Assembly (NCBI GenBank): GCA_955652215.1
Contig: CATPAX010000143.1
Location: forward strand, 1-13,481
Direction: 5' to 3'
Length of the DNA: 13,481 bases
From: an uncultured Solirubrobacteraceae bacterium
GTDB lineage: Bacteria > Actinomycetota > Thermoleophilia > Solirubrobacterales > Solirubrobacteraceae
Shown here: positions 5,633 to 12,740 of the stretch, piece by piece
Layout of the letters: each line of letters starts with the position of its first letter
How positions within the stretch are numbered: the stretch's first letter is position 1
Made by a program: the position numbers and the translations under genes
Notes under the pieces: generated by a model
Told to the model about the DNA's origin: nothing
Database searches by the model: none
Seen by the model: only the letters and a program-made list of their open reading frames with translations

Positions 5633-6886
5633 CTATCCGACTGGATTGAAGAGCAGGCCCGTTGGAATCTTCGGATGGAAGTAAGTCGACTTGGCAGGCA
5701 TATGCTCCCCGGCGGCGGCAACCGCCTGGACGAGCGCCATCGGCGGCGGCGCGGTGAAGAAGGCACAATCGCATTCCCCCGACTGCACCAGCGAGAGCGC
5801 CTCGTCGAAGTCGCGTGCGTAGCGAAGCATCGCCAGGTGATCGATGTCCTCGTCGGTCATCTGAAGCGCGCCCCGCAGGATCAGCGCCTCGAGTACAGCC
5901 GTGTCGAGTCGCCGGTAGGGCTCGGCGTGCCCCACCAGCGCTGCGTCGGCGATCGATGGATCTTTCAGCGTGAGCATGAACGGCCGCCGGAAGTGCGAGT
6001 CGATGTAGCCGAAGCGAACGCGGTCGGTCGCTTGCGGAGCGAGCGCCGACGGATCGGAGAGCTCCTCGATTTCGAAGTCCCGTCGCAAGGCGACCGCGAG
6101 CGCCTCGTGCTGGTCAGCTCGGAGCCCGTGCAACAGGCGATGGGTGGGGAACACGGTGAGGCCCGGGTCCTCGAGCGCCACCAGACACATCAGGACATAG
6201 CGATGCTCTCCTTCGCCCCCGATCTCCTCCGCGTAAGCGCGCGCCGTCTCGTAGCGGTGATGGCCGTCGGCGATCAGCAGTTCGAGGTCTCCAAGTGCTC
6301 GCTGGATGTGAGCGATCGCCGCGGGATCGCCCGCCCGCCAAAGCCGGCTTACCGTTCCGTCGTCGTCGGTCGCCCCCGCCCACGGAGAACCGTCCGTCGT
6401 GGGATCAAGAGCCCGCCATACCTCGCCGCCCGGATCCGCGTACAGCGAGAAGATCGCCGACAGATTCATCTTCGTCGCCCGCATCAGCTCGAGCCGATCC
6501 TGCTTGGGGGCCGCATGCGTGAGCTCGTGCGGGCGGATACGCCCGGCGCCGTACTCCTCGATCCGGACTCGCGCCAGGAAACCCCGGCGCGTGCGCTCAC
6601 GACCATCAGGGCCGGTGTAGGTCTGCTCGAGCGGCCACACCGCAGGTCCGGAGTCGCTGTCTATCACTCCTTCGCGTTGCCACTCAGCGAGCGTCCGGGC
6701 GGCAGTCTGGTAGCGGTTTTCGCCGACCGGGAGGTCGATGCGCACGACGTTGTAGGGCGAGCGCGCCTCCAGCCGGGCGCGCTGGGCGCCGTCGATCACG
6801 TCATACGGGGGCGCGAGGACGTCCTGCAGACCTCCGAGCCGGTCGACGTCGTAGTGCAGTGCTCGGAGGGGTTCGACCGCGGCCAC
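5633..6886 (-). CDS. DUF1015 family protein
   Basis: A 417-aa product from GTG 6886, typical of the family's length. Hallmarks in order are VLAPPYDVI (23-31), the YNVVRIDLP region (45-53), RPHELT..PKQDRLELM near 118-135, and the signature IADGHHRYETA (205-215). The C-terminal part ends in HPKIPTGLLFNP. The biochemical role is not settled to my knowledge. The DGHHR motif resembles the D-G-x-H-R motif of ParB/sulfiredoxin-fold nucleotide-binding proteins, which include free-serine kinases, so ATP or ADP binding is a reasonable guess only. A GATAAT box 8 nt before the GTG suggests a leaderless mRNA. The gene is divergent from tRNA-Pro over 43 bp and precedes the OsmC-like gene. Confidence 0.88.
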   Translation of the reverse strand: MAAVEPLRALHYDVDRLGGLQDVLAPPYDVIDGAQRARLEARSPYNVVRIDLPVGENRYQTAARTLAEWQREGVIDSDSGPAVWPLEQTYTGPDGRERTRRGFLARVRIEEYGAGRIRPHELTHAAPKQDRLELMRATKMNLSAIFSLYADPGGEVWRALDPTTDGSPWAGATDDDGTVSRLWRAGDPAAIAHIQRALGDLELLIADGHHRYETARAYAEEIGGEGEHRYVLMCLVALEDPGLTVFPTHRLLHGLRADQHEALAVALRRDFEIEELSDPSALAPQATDRVRFGYIDSHFRRPFMLTLKDPSIADAALVGHAEPYRRLDTAVLEALILRGALQMTDEDIDHLAMLRYARDFDEALSLVQSGECDCAFFTAPPPMALVQAVAAAGEHMPAKSTYFHPKIPTGLLFNPVG

Positions 6887-6894
6887 TCCGGCGA

Positions 6895-6900
6895 ATTATC
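6895..6900 (-). promoter_or_regulatory. -10 box (GATAAT) of the DUF1015 gene
   Basis: Minus-strand GATAAT is followed by TCGCCGGA and the GTG start at 6886, which fits a leaderless transcript. GGAG directly abutting the GTG is too close to act as a ribosome-binding site. Confidence 0.45.
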
Positions 6901-6912
6901 GACATCTGCCAC

Positions 6913-6918
6913 TAGACT
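6913..6918 (+). promoter_or_regulatory. candidate -10 box (TAGACT) of tRNA-Pro
   Basis: TAGACT ends 11 nt before the mature tRNA 5' end. The other two tRNA genes in the window have TAGTGT and TAGATT at nearly the same distance. Confidence 0.4.
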
Positions 6919-6929
6919 CGCCTGCCACG

Positions 6930-7003
6930 CGGGGTGTGGCGCAGCCTGGTAGCGCGCCGCCTTTGGGTGGCGGAGGTCCCGGGTTCAAATCCCGGCGCCC
7001 CGA
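6930..7003 (+). tRNA. tRNA-Pro(TGG)
   Basis: A full cloverleaf can be folded. The acceptor CGGGGTG pairs with CGCCCCG (one G-T pair) and the discriminator is A. The anticodon stem CCGCC/GGCGG encloses loop TTTGGGT with anticodon TGG at 6964-6966, and the T arm is CCGGG-TTCAAAT-CCCGG. The 3' CCA is not encoded. It reads UGG-type proline codons. It lies between the DUF1015 gene (divergent) and the Rieske oxygenase gene. Confidence 0.97.
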
Positions 7004-7064
7004 TCGAGCACACGATTCGGCCGTGTATTGCGAGCGGCCGTCCCGGTTTCCCGAGGCCTAGCAT

Positions 7065-8144
7065 GTGTCCACCGGCAGCGCCGAACTCCCGATCGCCACG
7101 CTCGCCTCAGCCTCCGAATCCGCCGCCCCAGCCGCGATCCCCGACCCGGTAGCGCTGCGGCACTGCTGGCATCCGGTCGGCAATGCCGAAGACCTCGGGG
7201 CGAGCCCGATGAGGGCGATCCTGCTCGGGGAGCCGGTCGTCCTCTGGCGGGATTCCACCCAAACGGCCCATGCACTGCGCGACATCTGTATCCATCGCGG
7301 CACCGCCCTGTCGCTGGGAAGGGTCGTGGGCGATCAGCTGATGTGCCCGTACCACGGCTGGCGCTACGGCGAGGACGGGAGGTGCAAGGCGATTCCGCAG
7401 CTCGCGGATCCCTCGCTGGTGCCGGGAAAGGCGCGCGTCGATGCCTACAGCTGCCAGGAGCGCTACGGGATGCTGTGGGTGGCGCTGGGGGAGCCGCGCT
7501 GGCCGCTGCCTGAGATCCCCGAGCTCGAGACGCCCGGGGACTGGCAGGTCGTGCGCTGCGGACCTTATGCGTGGCGGTGCGACGCCTCGCGTCAGGTCGA
7601 GAACTTCACGGATTTCGGCCACTTTCCGTGGGTGCATCCAGGGTTGCTCGGCGACCCCGAACGCCCCGTCGTTCCGAAGCACTCGGTCCAGAACGACGGG
7701 CACATCCTCCGATACGAGGTTGTGCGCCCTGAGGCCCCCAACACCGACGAGTTCCCGGTTTTCGCCAACGAGCAGCAGGCCGCGCCCGAGCGCCACAACC
7801 GCTATCAGCTGCACCTGCCGTACACCATCGTGCTGCGCCTGGGCTGGGGCGGTGAGCGGGGGATGCTCTACTTCTTCGCCTCCCAGCCTGTCGGCGATGA
7901 GGCATGCGTGGGCCATCTCTCAATCGCCCGCAACTACGATCACGATAAGGCGCCGGAGCTGCTTCAGCGCTTCGAGGACACGATCTTCGAGCAGGACCGC
8001 CAGGTGGTCGAATCACAGCAGCCCGAGAAGGTCCCGTTCGACCTTGCGGCCGAGATGCACCTCAAGTTCGACGCCGTTGCTGTCGCATACCGCAGGGCGA
8101 TGCGCGAGCAGGGGCTCGCGGCGGTGGAGCGCGCGCCGGCGTAG
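7065..8144 (+). CDS. Rieske non-heme iron oxygenase (ring-hydroxylating oxygenase alpha subunit-like)
   Basis: A 359-aa product from GTG 7065; GAGG at 7053-7056 is a fair ribosome-binding site, and no other start precedes the conserved LRHCWHPVG segment. The Rieske [2Fe-2S] ligands are C75, H77, C94 and H97 (CIHRG ... CPYHGW). The mononuclear iron motif is N180, D183, H186 and H191 (NFTDFGHFPWVH), with a third carboxylate likely in the FEQDRQVVESQ segment. The layout resembles single-component oxygenases such as vanillate O-demethylase, dicamba demethylase and pheophorbide oxygenase-like enzymes. These use O2 and electrons from a separate reductase to demethylate or hydroxylate aromatic or terpenoid substrates. 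No ferredoxin or reductase gene is nearby, so the substrate is unknown. It is flanked by tRNA-Pro and tRNA-Arg. Confidence 0.92.
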   Translation: MSTGSAELPIATLASASESAAPAAIPDPVALRHCWHPVGNAEDLGASPMRAILLGEPVVLWRDSTQTAHALRDICIHRGTALSLGRVVGDQLMCPYHGWRYGEDGRCKAIPQLADPSLVPGKARVDAYSCQERYGMLWVALGEPRWPLPEIPELETPGDWQVVRCGPYAWRCDASRQVENFTDFGHFPWVHPGLLGDPERPVVPKHSVQNDGHILRYEVVRPEAPNTDEFPVFANEQQAAPERHNRYQLHLPYTIVLRLGWGGERGMLYFFASQPVGDEACVGHLSIARNYDHDKAPELLQRFEDTIFEQDRQVVESQQPEKVPFDLAAEMHLKFDAVAVAYRRAMREQGLAAVERAPA

Positions 8145-8166
8145 ACGGCCGGGCCCAGATCGTTTG

Positions 8167-8186
8167 GGACGCTGTCACTGGCGTCC
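8167..8186 (+). terminator. hairpin after the Rieske gene
   Basis: GGACGC (8167-8172) pairs with GCGTCC (8181-8186) around an 8-nt loop, 22 nt after the stop codon of the Rieske gene and before tRNA-Arg. No U-run is present. Confidence 0.3.
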
Positions 8187-8200
8187 GATCACTGAATCCC

Positions 8201-8206
8201 TAGTGT
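8201..8206 (+). promoter_or_regulatory. candidate -10 box (TAGTGT) of tRNA-Arg
   Basis: TAGTGT ends 11 nt before the mature tRNA 5' end, matching the spacing at tRNA-Pro. The predicted start leaves only about 4-5 nt of 5' leader. Confidence 0.35.
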
Positions 8207-8208
8207 TT

Positions 8209-8224
8209 CGGGGGCGAGCCCCCG
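8209..8224 (+). repeat. inverted repeat formed by tRNA-Arg leader and its 5' acceptor strand
   Basis: CGGGGGC (8209-8215), then GA, then GCCCCCG (8218-8224), which is the 5' acceptor strand. The leader copy is identical to the 3' acceptor strand CGGGGGC at 8284-8290, with the next base G also shared. Confidence 0.6.
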
Positions 8225-8291
8225 TAGCTCAGCTGGATAGAGCGACGGCCTTCTAAGCCGTGGGTCGCAGGTTCGAGTCCTGCCGGGGGCG
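8218..8291 (+). tRNA. tRNA-Arg(TCT)
   Basis: The cloverleaf is complete. The acceptor GCCCCCG pairs with CGGGGGC and the discriminator is G. The anticodon stem ACGGC/GCCGT encloses loop CTTCTAA with anticodon TCT at 8252-8254, and the T arm is GCAGG-TTCGAGT-CCTGC. CCA is not encoded. It decodes AGA (and possibly AGG), rare codons in a high-GC genome. Confidence 0.97.
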
Positions 8292-8327
8292 CTCACCCAG
8301 CTCTCCCAGCGGTATCCCCTGCAAGCT

Positions 8328-8356
8328 TGCTTGAATCGCCGACGGCGGAATACGAT
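8328..8356 (+). promoter_or_regulatory. candidate promoter of the RsbU-like phosphatase gene
   Basis: TTGCTT (8328-8333), a 17-bp spacer and TACGAT (8351-8356) lie 40 nt before ATG 8397. The leader would carry AAGGGG close to the ATG as a ribosome-binding site. The perfect palindrome GCAAGCTTGC (8321-8330) overlaps the -35. Only three of six -35 bases match consensus. Confidence 0.3.
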
Positions 8357-8396
8357 GTGCGCGGGAGCCGGACGGAGAGAGCGACGGTAAGGGGCA

Positions 8397-10955
8397 ATGC
8401 GATCGACCGCTGATGTTCGCGAAATGGTGGCCCGCTTCTTTACTCGCTGGGTGCTGGCCGCAATCGCTCTGGATGGCGCGCTCTCGTTGGTCGACGCGGC
8501 CGACGGACAGGCACGAGTCCTGACCACGGCCTACCTCATCGCTCCCCTAGTCGTGGCGCTGGTCGAAAACGGCAAGCGGACCGCGCTGGTCGCGGTGCTC
8601 TCCACTCTGCTGGCGATCGCCAGCGGCATCTGGGATCACTACCTGTTCTCGGGGACTCATCTCTATCGGGTCGCAGTCGTCGCCGGGAGTGGAGGGTTGG
8701 CTGTCACCGCGGCTGTTCTCCGCACCCGGGCAATGGACGCGAAGACACGTATGCAGCTTCTCGGCGAGATCGCCGGGATCGCCGACGGGCGAGACATCGG
8801 AGAGTCGCTCCGACGGCTGGCGGACCTCCTGGTTCCGGTCGTCGGAGACATGTGCGAGATCGTGATCGTCGAGGACGGTGAGCTTCGTCGCTGCGCGAGC
8901 CGGGTCGCCGGCGCCCCACCTGGTCTCGAGCAACGGCTGCTCGAACGTCCCGCGGGCGACGAGCTTCTGTCGCTTGTCAGAGGCCAGCCCGACGCCAAGC
9001 TCGTCGACCGCGAGCACGGGGCCGAGCTCATCCCCCACACCCCAGTGGGGGAGAACGATGCCCTGCGGATGTGCGCTGCGATCTACGCGCCTGTGCGCGC
9101 GGCGGATCGGCTGCTCGCGATCCTGCTGCTCGCAGTCGGCCCGTCGGGACGGCGCTACGGTGAGGAGGACGTTCGCTTCGCGCGGACAGTTGGCTCTCGG
9201 GCTGCGCTGGCCATCGAGAACGCACGTCTGGTGGAAGAGCTCCGTGGCGCCGAGCAGCGCATGCAGGCAATCGTCGGCTCGCTGGCGGACGCAGTCACGA
9301 TCCGCGACATTTCCGGGCAACTGGTGTACGCAAACACGGCCGCGCTCGAGTCGATGGGTTTCTCGACGCTCGATGGCTTCCGCGAATCCGATCCCGAGGC
9401 GCTGTTCGATCGCTATGAGGTAACGGACGAGTCAGGCGCTCCCCTGCGGATGGAGGATCTGCCGTCGGTGCGACTTCTGCGGGGTGAGGATCCAACGCCG
9501 CTGCTGCTGCGCTACCTCGAGCGCGTGAGCGGCGAGGAGTACTGGCGGGTGCTCAAGGCGACCCCGCTGCTCGACGGCGACGGCAAGCTCGAGGCGGCCG
9601 TGACGATCATCGAGGATGTCAGCGCCGCTAAGCGAGTGGAGCTGCAGACGAGCTTCCTGTCCCGCGCCAGCGAGATCCTCGCGTCCTCGCTGGACTATGA
9701 GGAGACGCTTCGTAACGTTGCCTGGCTCGCGGTACCCGACGTCGCGGACTGGTGCGCGGTAGATCTGATCGACGAGCACGGACGGCGACAGCAAGTCGTC
9801 GCGGCCCACCCTGATCCCGCGAAGCTGGAGCTCGCAGAGCGATTGCGCGAGTTCGAACACGACCCGACCGAGCCTCCTGAAGGAACCCGTGAGGTACTGC
9901 GAACAGGGAGATCCGAGCTGTATCCCGAGATCACAGATCAGATGCTCGAAGCGGCTGCCAGGGGCCCGGAGCATCTCGCTCTGATCCGCGAGCTCCAGAT
10001 GCGCTCAGTCTTGGTCGTCCCGCTCCGGGCCGGCGCTCGGATCGTTGGCTCGATGACGCTGGTGATGGCGGAGTCGGGGCGGCGCTTCACCGAGGAGAAC
10101 TTGCGATTTGCGGAGCAGCTTGCCACTCGGGCAGCGGTCGCGGTCGAGAACTCCCGCCTGTACACGCGCCGTTCGCAGATCGCGACGACTCTTCAGCAGA
10201 GCTTGCTGCCTGAGGCTCTCCCCGAGATCGCCGGCTGGGAGATCGCAGCGCTTTACAGGCCGGCCAGTGCCGCTGGGGAAGTTGAGGTAGGAGGCGACTT
10301 CTACGACGCGTTCCGGAGCGACGGCGGCTGGATCATGCTTGTCGGCGACGTGACCGGCAAAGGCGTTGAGGCGGCCGCGATGACCTCGCTCGTGCGATAT
10401 GGGGCGAGGTTCGTGGGCGAGCACCTCCCGGATCCGGCCGGCATACTCGCCCGGCTTGACGAGGCGCTGCGCCAGCAGCCGGCCCTCTCGCTGTGCAGCG
10501 CGCTGTGCCTGCGGATCGATGACGACCAGATCACCCTCGCCTCGGCTGGCCATCCGCTTCCGCTGCTTGTTACAGATCAAGGCGTCAGGACGGTCGGGAC
10601 GTCGGGGCCGGTGCTGGGAGCGTTCGCCGACGCCGAGTGGCCCCTCGAGGAGGTCGTTCTTCGCCAGAACGACGTGATTCTGATGTACACCGACGGAGTC
10701 ACCGACACGGTGGGCGAGGCGGGACGCTTCGGCGAGCAGCGGCTCGAGCAGACAATGGTCGACTGTGGCCCGCTCGCGGCTGAGGAGCTGCTCAACTGCC
10801 TCGACAAGGCGCTGAGCAAGTTCCAAACCGGTCCACAAGCCGATGACACCGCTGCGCTGGCACTCCGATTGGTGATCGAGCCGGCGGCGTCGATTGCCAC
10901 GTTCCCCGCAGCCGCGGAGTACCCGGCGGCCTCCTCCAGAGCGGCTGCCGGCTAG
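8397..10955 (+). CDS. membrane-anchored GAF-PAS-GAF-PP2C phosphatase (RsbU/SpoIIE type)
   Basis: An 852-aa product. Hydrophobic segments at about 15-32, 43-58, 62-80 and 90-108 anchor it in the membrane. A GAF-like domain spans about 125-280, ending SRAALAIENARLVEELR. PAS follows at about 285-412 (AIVGSLADAVTIRDISGQLVYAN, ending in ITIIEDVSAAK style). A second GAF spans about 415-590, with the PP2C/SpoIIE domain at about 597-827. Phosphatase metal residues are visible: D634 and D637 (GGDFYD), D651 (VGDVTGKG), D766 (YTDG) and D816/D817 (DDTAAL). ASAGHPLPLL is also conserved. Such proteins dephosphorylate STAS anti-sigma antagonists and so turn on alternative sigma factors in response to signals sensed by GAF/PAS domains. 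No STAS, anti-sigma or sigma gene is next to it, so its partner lies elsewhere. It sits alone between tRNA-Arg and tRNA-His. Confidence 0.92.
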   Translation: MRSTADVREMVARFFTRWVLAAIALDGALSLVDAADGQARVLTTAYLIAPLVVALVENGKRTALVAVLSTLLAIASGIWDHYLFSGTHLYRVAVVAGSGGLAVTAAVLRTRAMDAKTRMQLLGEIAGIADGRDIGESLRRLADLLVPVVGDMCEIVIVEDGELRRCASRVAGAPPGLEQRLLERPAGDELLSLVRGQPDAKLVDREHGAELIPHTPVGENDALRMCAAIYAPVRAADRLLAILLLAVGPSGRRYGEEDVRFARTVGSRAALAIENARLVEELRGAEQRMQAIVGSLADAVTIRDISGQLVYANTAALESMGFSTLDGFRESDPEALFDRYEVTDESGAPLRMEDLPSVRLLRGEDPTPLLLRYLERVSGEEYWRVLKATPLLDGDGKLEAAVTIIEDVSAAKRVELQTSFLSRASEILASSLDYEETLRNVAWLAVPDVADWCAVDLIDEHGRRQQVVAAHPDPAKLELAERLREFEHDPTEPPEGTREVLRTGRSELYPEITDQMLEAAARGPEHLALIRELQMRSVLVVPLRAGARIVGSMTLVMAESGRRFTEENLRFAEQLATRAAVAVENSRLYTRRSQIATTLQQSLLPEALPEIAGWEIAALYRPASAAGEVEVGGDFYDAFRSDGGWIMLVGDVTGKGVEAAAMTSLVRYGARFVGEHLPDPAGILARLDEALRQQPALSLCSALCLRIDDDQITLASAGHPLPLLVTDQGVRTVGTSGPVLGAFADAEWPLEEVVLRQNDVILMYTDGVTDTVGEAGRFGEQRLEQTMVDCGPLAAEELLNCLDKALSKFQTGPQADDTAALALRLVIEPAASIATFPAAAEYPAASSRAAAG

Positions 10956-10989
10956 CTCCGCTCCACCACTGCGGCTGACCGGGCGATGC

Positions 10990-10995
10990 TAGATT
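10990..10995 (+). promoter_or_regulatory. candidate -10 box (TAGATT) of tRNA-His
   Basis: TAGATT ends 12 nt before G-1 of tRNA-His. It shares the TAGNNT form and spacing with the boxes of the other two tRNA genes. Confidence 0.4.
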
Positions 10996-11007
10996 GCCTC
11001 TCGTCAC

Positions 11008-11081
11008 GGTGGGCGTAGCTCAGCTGGTAGAGCTCCTGGTTGTGGTCCAGGCGGTCGGGGGTTCGAGTCCCCTCGCTCACC
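11008..11081 (+). tRNA. tRNA-His(GTG)
   Basis: The acceptor GTGGGCG pairs with CGCTCAC. The encoded extra G-1 (11008) stands opposite discriminator C73 (11081), the histidine identity element. The anticodon stem CCTGG/CCAGG encloses loop TTGTGGT with anticodon GTG at 11042-11044, and the T arm is GGGGG-TTCGAGT-CCCCT. CCA is not encoded (C73 is followed by CTT). Confidence 0.97.
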
Positions 11082-12008
11082 CTTCACGAATTGCGGCGAT
11101 TAGCAGGGGATTCCTGACACGCTTCTGGGTCGGGATTCTCGGCTTTGCCACCCGTTGTACTACTTCGTTGTACCACTTTGGAGCGGTCGCCAGCCCTGAG
11201 TTCCGCCCCGACGGACCCCGATGACGCGCACGCGTAAGCTGCGGTCCCGCTTCCGTGACTCCGCGGACACATTCCTGGGCTGGCTGCCCAGCGCTCGCGG
11301 GCGTTCGGGTTCGTGTCCATGCGGTCGCGCACGAGCCGGCGACCAGACGCTCGCGAATTCGGTCACAAGCGATCGCGCGTCGCGCCGGCGAGGCCAAGCT
11401 CCGGACCCATCGTCGCAAAGCGCTCTTCCCGATTCCGGCTGCCTGACGCCTCCCTGCGTGGCAAAGGCATCGCGCCGGTGCCGACCGGCCGGACGCCTAC
11501 CTGGTCGCCAACGCGATAGCGCGGCGCGAGGCGATGGAGCGATCAAAGCGATCGCGCGGCCAGAGTCAGCCGGACGACCGAGATTGGGCTAATCCGAGCG
11601 CGAGAGCCGTCCTTGATGATCTGCACCGTGGCGTGCCGGGCTAGCGGCGTCACGCGAGCCCGCGTGTCCGACGAGATTCGCCGTCTCAAGGATCGACGCC
11701 CCGGGGCCGACCAGATCATGCCCGAGCCTCAGCGACAACGGCTCGATATCGTGGCCGGCCGTCTGATGACGAAGCCTTTATGAACTGACGCCCGGGTCTG
11801 GCTGCGAGGTTAGGCGGCAGAGCCCGTCGCGTGAATCACAGACTGGTTTGCGGACCCAGCCAGACACCTCAGTCCCGACGTGACAAGCGTTTCCGGGTCC
11901 GCGAAGTGTTCACGAGCCGCGACCGGCCCCGGTGGATACGATCGGCCCCCGGGGAGGGCGAGCCTCGGGGCTGTGGTGGCGCCCGGAACGTTTGAGCTGA
12001 TGTGGCCG
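11082..12008. other. gene-poor stretch (927 bp) after tRNA-His, possible decayed coding sequence
   Basis: I find no convincing complete gene. Open frames on both strands are arginine/serine-rich and look spurious. Two plus-strand pieces look more protein-like. One is an open frame from about 11446 to the TAG at 11642-11644, reading DAYLVANAIARREAMERSKR and then WANPSARAVLDDLHRG, without a start codon before that segment. The other is a 55-codon frame, 11616-11783 (ATG to TGA), ending SDEIRRLKDRRPGADQIM ... GRLMTKPL. They lie in different frames and overlap by a few bases, as expected of a frameshifted relic. A 9-bp inverted repeat (GTCTGGCTG 11796-11804 / CAGCCAGAC 11857-11865) lies further on. 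The position just after a tRNA would suit an old integration site, but no copy of the tRNA 3' end was seen downstream. Confidence 0.3.
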
Positions 12009-12734
12009 CTAGCCGTGGTTGTGCTGAGCGGCGTAGAGCTGAATTTCGCTGAGCACCGACCCCGCGAGGTTGCAGAGGATCTCGACCTGCTCAGTCGTCC
12101 AGTGTCTGGGTTGGTGGTCGACTGCGCACAGTGTGCCGAGCACGTGTCCGTTGGGGCTGATCAGCGGCGCGCCGGCGTAGGCGATCACTCCGAGGTCGCG
12201 GATCGCGGGGTTGTTCCGCAGCAGGGGGTGCTCGCGGGCATCGGAAACCACGAGGGGTCGGCGCGACTCGACGACGTGCTGGCAGAAGGAGTGCGAGAGC
12301 GGAGTCTGGCGTTGCGCGGCCCAGGGCTGCGGGAGTCCGAGACAGCTCTTGAAGAACTGCCGGTCACTGTCGACCAGCGAGACGAGCGCGATCGGCACGT
12401 TGAGCACGGTCGACGTCAGCCGAGTCAGGCGATCAAAGCTCTCCTCGGGAGGACTGTCGAGCAGCATCGAGCGTTGCAGTTCGCGCAGGCGCTCGGGTGC
12501 GTGTACCGCGGTCGACTCGCCCTCGCTCCGTTGCCGCCGGGCCGCGCGCTCGGCGATCGCCTCGATGGACTGCTCCGACTCTGAGTCACCGCGCCGTCCG
12601 GCGAGAAACGCGAGTCGCACGATCGTCGCGTCCCTGACGAATTGCGCAGCGCTGATGCCCTGAATCGTGGACTCCTCGTCTAAGAGCTCCCAGAGATCTT
12701 CGCTGAAACGGACGGTAGTGGCGCGCATCGGCAT
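12009..12734 (-). CDS. ribbon-helix-helix / GAF domain sensor-regulator
   Basis: A 241-aa product from ATG 12734. Residues about 4-45 match a MetJ/Arc/CopG-type ribbon-helix-helix: strand ATTVRF, helix SEDLWELLDEE, turn, then helix ISAAQFVRDATIVRLAFL. A charged linker (about 47-95) leads to a GAF domain at about 97-233 with the signatures IALVSLVDSDRQFFKS, LSHSFCQHVVE, LVVSDAREHPLL and AYAGAPL, then GHVLGTLCAVDHQPR. The GAF resembles those of bacterial phytochrome-like and cyclase-linked sensors; its ligand is unknown. Fusion of RHH to GAF suggests a one-component transcription regulator. TTG at 12740 and ATG at 12728 are alternative starts. I prefer 12734 because a -35/-10 pair places the transcription start right at it. 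Palindromic CCGATA half-sites over that promoter suggest autoregulation. Confidence 0.85.
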   Translation of the reverse strand: MPMRATTVRFSEDLWELLDEESTIQGISAAQFVRDATIVRLAFLAGRRGDSESEQSIEAIAERAARRQRSEGESTAVHAPERLRELQRSMLLDSPPEESFDRLTRLTSTVLNVPIALVSLVDSDRQFFKSCLGLPQPWAAQRQTPLSHSFCQHVVESRRPLVVSDAREHPLLRNNPAIRDLGVIAYAGAPLISPNGHVLGTLCAVDHQPRHWTTEQVEILCNLAGSVLSEIQLYAAQHNHG

Positions 12735-12740
12735 AAACAA

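Noticed and set aside
5528..6952. Long plus-strand open frame (474 codons) opposite the DUF1015 and OsmC-like genes
   Set aside because: The minus strand has the DUF1015 signature ADGHHRY and OsmC cysteine motifs. The plus frame also runs into tRNA-Pro.
8547..9320. Minus-strand frames opposite the RsbU-like gene, including 10005-10838
   Set aside because: They are shadows of a gene with well-ordered GAF, PAS and PP2C motifs and show no recognisable protein features.
11008..11081. tRNA-His as an attachment site of an intact integrated element
   Set aside because: I saw no direct repeat of the tRNA 3' end downstream and no integrase gene within the window.
11367..11559. Repeated AAGCGATCGCGCG (11367-11379 and 11546-11558) containing GCGATCGC
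   Set aside because: GCGATCGC is the HIP1 octamer of cyanobacteria, but two copies in a high-GC window can be chance, and nothing else suggests a cyanobacterium.
11746..11753. CGATATCG as a second operator copy
   Set aside because: Only the central eight bases of the RHH-GAF palindrome match, and it has no promoter context.
11880..12584. Plus-strand 234-codon open frame opposite the RHH-GAF gene
   Set aside because: The minus strand gives a coherent RHH plus GAF protein. The plus frame is its antisense reading.
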